DNA of 64,000 nt from positions 744,001 to 808,000 of the forward strand of contig NZ_JANZKW010000002.1 in NCBI RefSeq assembly GCF_027257935.1. Reading direction: 5' to 3'. Of the stretch, positions 63,504 to 64,000 are shown in pieces (position 1 is the first letter of the stretch; the number at the start of each line of letters is the position of its first letter). This stretch comes from Chitinimonas sp. BJYL2 (GTDB lineage Bacteria > Pseudomonadota > Gammaproteobacteria > Burkholderiales > Chitinimonadaceae). A program made the translations under genes and the position numbers. A model generated the notes under the pieces. The model ran no database searches, was not told where the DNA came from, and saw nothing but the letters and a program-made list of their open reading frames with translations.

Positions 63504-64000
63504 ATGCCCGCTCGCACACCGCTGCAAACTGCTTCCCTGCTCCTGATCACCCTGCTTGCGCCGACGCTGGTCCAGGCTGCCGACAAACCCGCCGAGAACG
63601 AGGGCAGCCTCCAGTTCACCGGGGATACCGCGCGTGCCTCCATCGGCATTCGCAAGGGTGGCGACTTTCAGGGTGAACTACTGGGCGTGCTGAGTGAAGA
63701 TGCCCGCTCGGCCTGGCTGGGCCAGATCTGGTTAGGTGGCTCGGCCGGCGGGGTGCAGCTGGACTACCACGTGCTGGGCGACGGCGCCGTCGAGAAGTAT
63801 TTTGTTGCCCTCGACCAGAATCGCCAGCGCGACCACAAGCTCAGCGCCGGCTATGGCCGGGAATATGCGAACTGGTTCGGCAATGCCTACTTGAGCCATG
63901 GACTCACGGGCAAGCGGCTGGTCGGCGAGCAGACCACGCAGGTGCAGACGCAGACCAGCGGTAATGACGCCGGCCGCCCGTTTGTCGATACCCTGACCGT
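63504..64000 (+). CDS. Exported, probably outer-membrane protein, 5' part
   Basis: Gene runs off the window. ATG at 63504 gives a signal peptide (MPARTPLQTASLLLITLLAPTLVQA, 25 residues) and a mature protein beginning ADKPAENEGS; an in-frame ATG at 63465 is less likely as it would place 13 residues before the signal. The visible mature part (about 140 residues) alternates hydrophobic and polar residues with many Gly, Tyr and Trp (GQIWLGGSAGGVQLDYHVLG, SAGYGREYANWFGNAYLSHG), as in beta-barrel outer-membrane proteins. Family not recognised. Confidence 0.7.
   Translation, partial: MPARTPLQTASLLLITLLAPTLVQAADKPAENEGSLQFTGDTARASIGIRKGGDFQGELLGVLSEDARSAWLGQIWLGGSAGGVQLDYHVLGDGAVEKYFVALDQNRQRDHKLSAGYGREYANWFGNAYLSHGLTGKRLVGEQTTQVQTQTSGNDAGRPFVDTLT

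Overview
The window is about 62% GC chromosomal DNA. It looks like a betaproteobacterium, most likely of the order Neisseriales (Chromobacteriaceae/Chitinibacteraceae-like). The evidence is the familiar gene order cmk-rpsA-ihfB-lapA-lapB-pyrF, the ilvE / CHCC zinc finger / waaF cluster, heptose-based LPS genes, HpnD/HpnE squalene genes and the protein families present. The genus cannot be fixed from sequence alone. No tRNA, rRNA, CRISPR array, prophage or insertion sequence was seen, and coding density is high.

Layout. 1-7.1 kb: the 3' end of a Sua5-type tRNA-modification gene, a LysR regulator divergent from an EamA exporter, a Gly/Cys-rich membrane protein, then hpnD - two unknown genes - hpnE and a periplasmic binding protein. 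7.2-15.0 kb, minus strand: cmk, rpsA, ihfB, then a compact run lapA-lapB-pyrF-ugd-small lipoprotein-rfaE1 that combines LPS assembly, pyrimidine synthesis and precursors for heptose and uronic acid. 15.4-28.7 kb, plus strand: a complete Pel exopolysaccharide operon, pelABCDEFG, headed by a translationally overlapping UDP-sugar epimerase (PelX-like). 28.8-49.8 kb: housekeeping genes (aroA, argS, thyA, folA, ilvE, waaF, yajQ, typA) mixed with signalling genes (a single-domain response regulator, two GGDEF proteins), a GH13 glycosidase, a DUF5916 outer-membrane protein, an orphan polyamine-binding protein and an orphan flhB. 50.3-64 kb: an rhlE-type RNA helicase with a long leader and a GNR-repeat tail, two overlapping chemoreceptor genes, rarD, a cold-shock gene, an HD-GYP phosphodiesterase, several small unknown genes and the start of a probable outer-membrane protein.

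How the parts connect. Cyclic di-GMP is the recurring theme. PelD keeps an RxxD c-di-GMP binding motif. Two GGDEF proteins (one with and one without an inhibitory I-site), one HD-GYP protein with all key residues and a YajQ protein lie within 40 kb of the pel operon. PelX plus PelF/PelA/PelB would make, deacetylate and export an amino-sugar polymer. The orphan response regulator, two chemoreceptors and flhB suggest a motile bacterium that switches to biofilm.

Less expected items: a nested palindromic element fused to the argS stop codon; two intergenic terminators with the same unusually long CCCAACAAAAA-type outer stem; a long rhlE leader with a candidate attenuator; a cold-box-like element at the predicted 5' end of the csp mRNA; a 57-codon gene with its own promoter and terminator; a 10-codon ORF with an ideal ribosome binding site; and squalene genes hpnD and hpnE separated by two unknown genes with no hpnC nearby.
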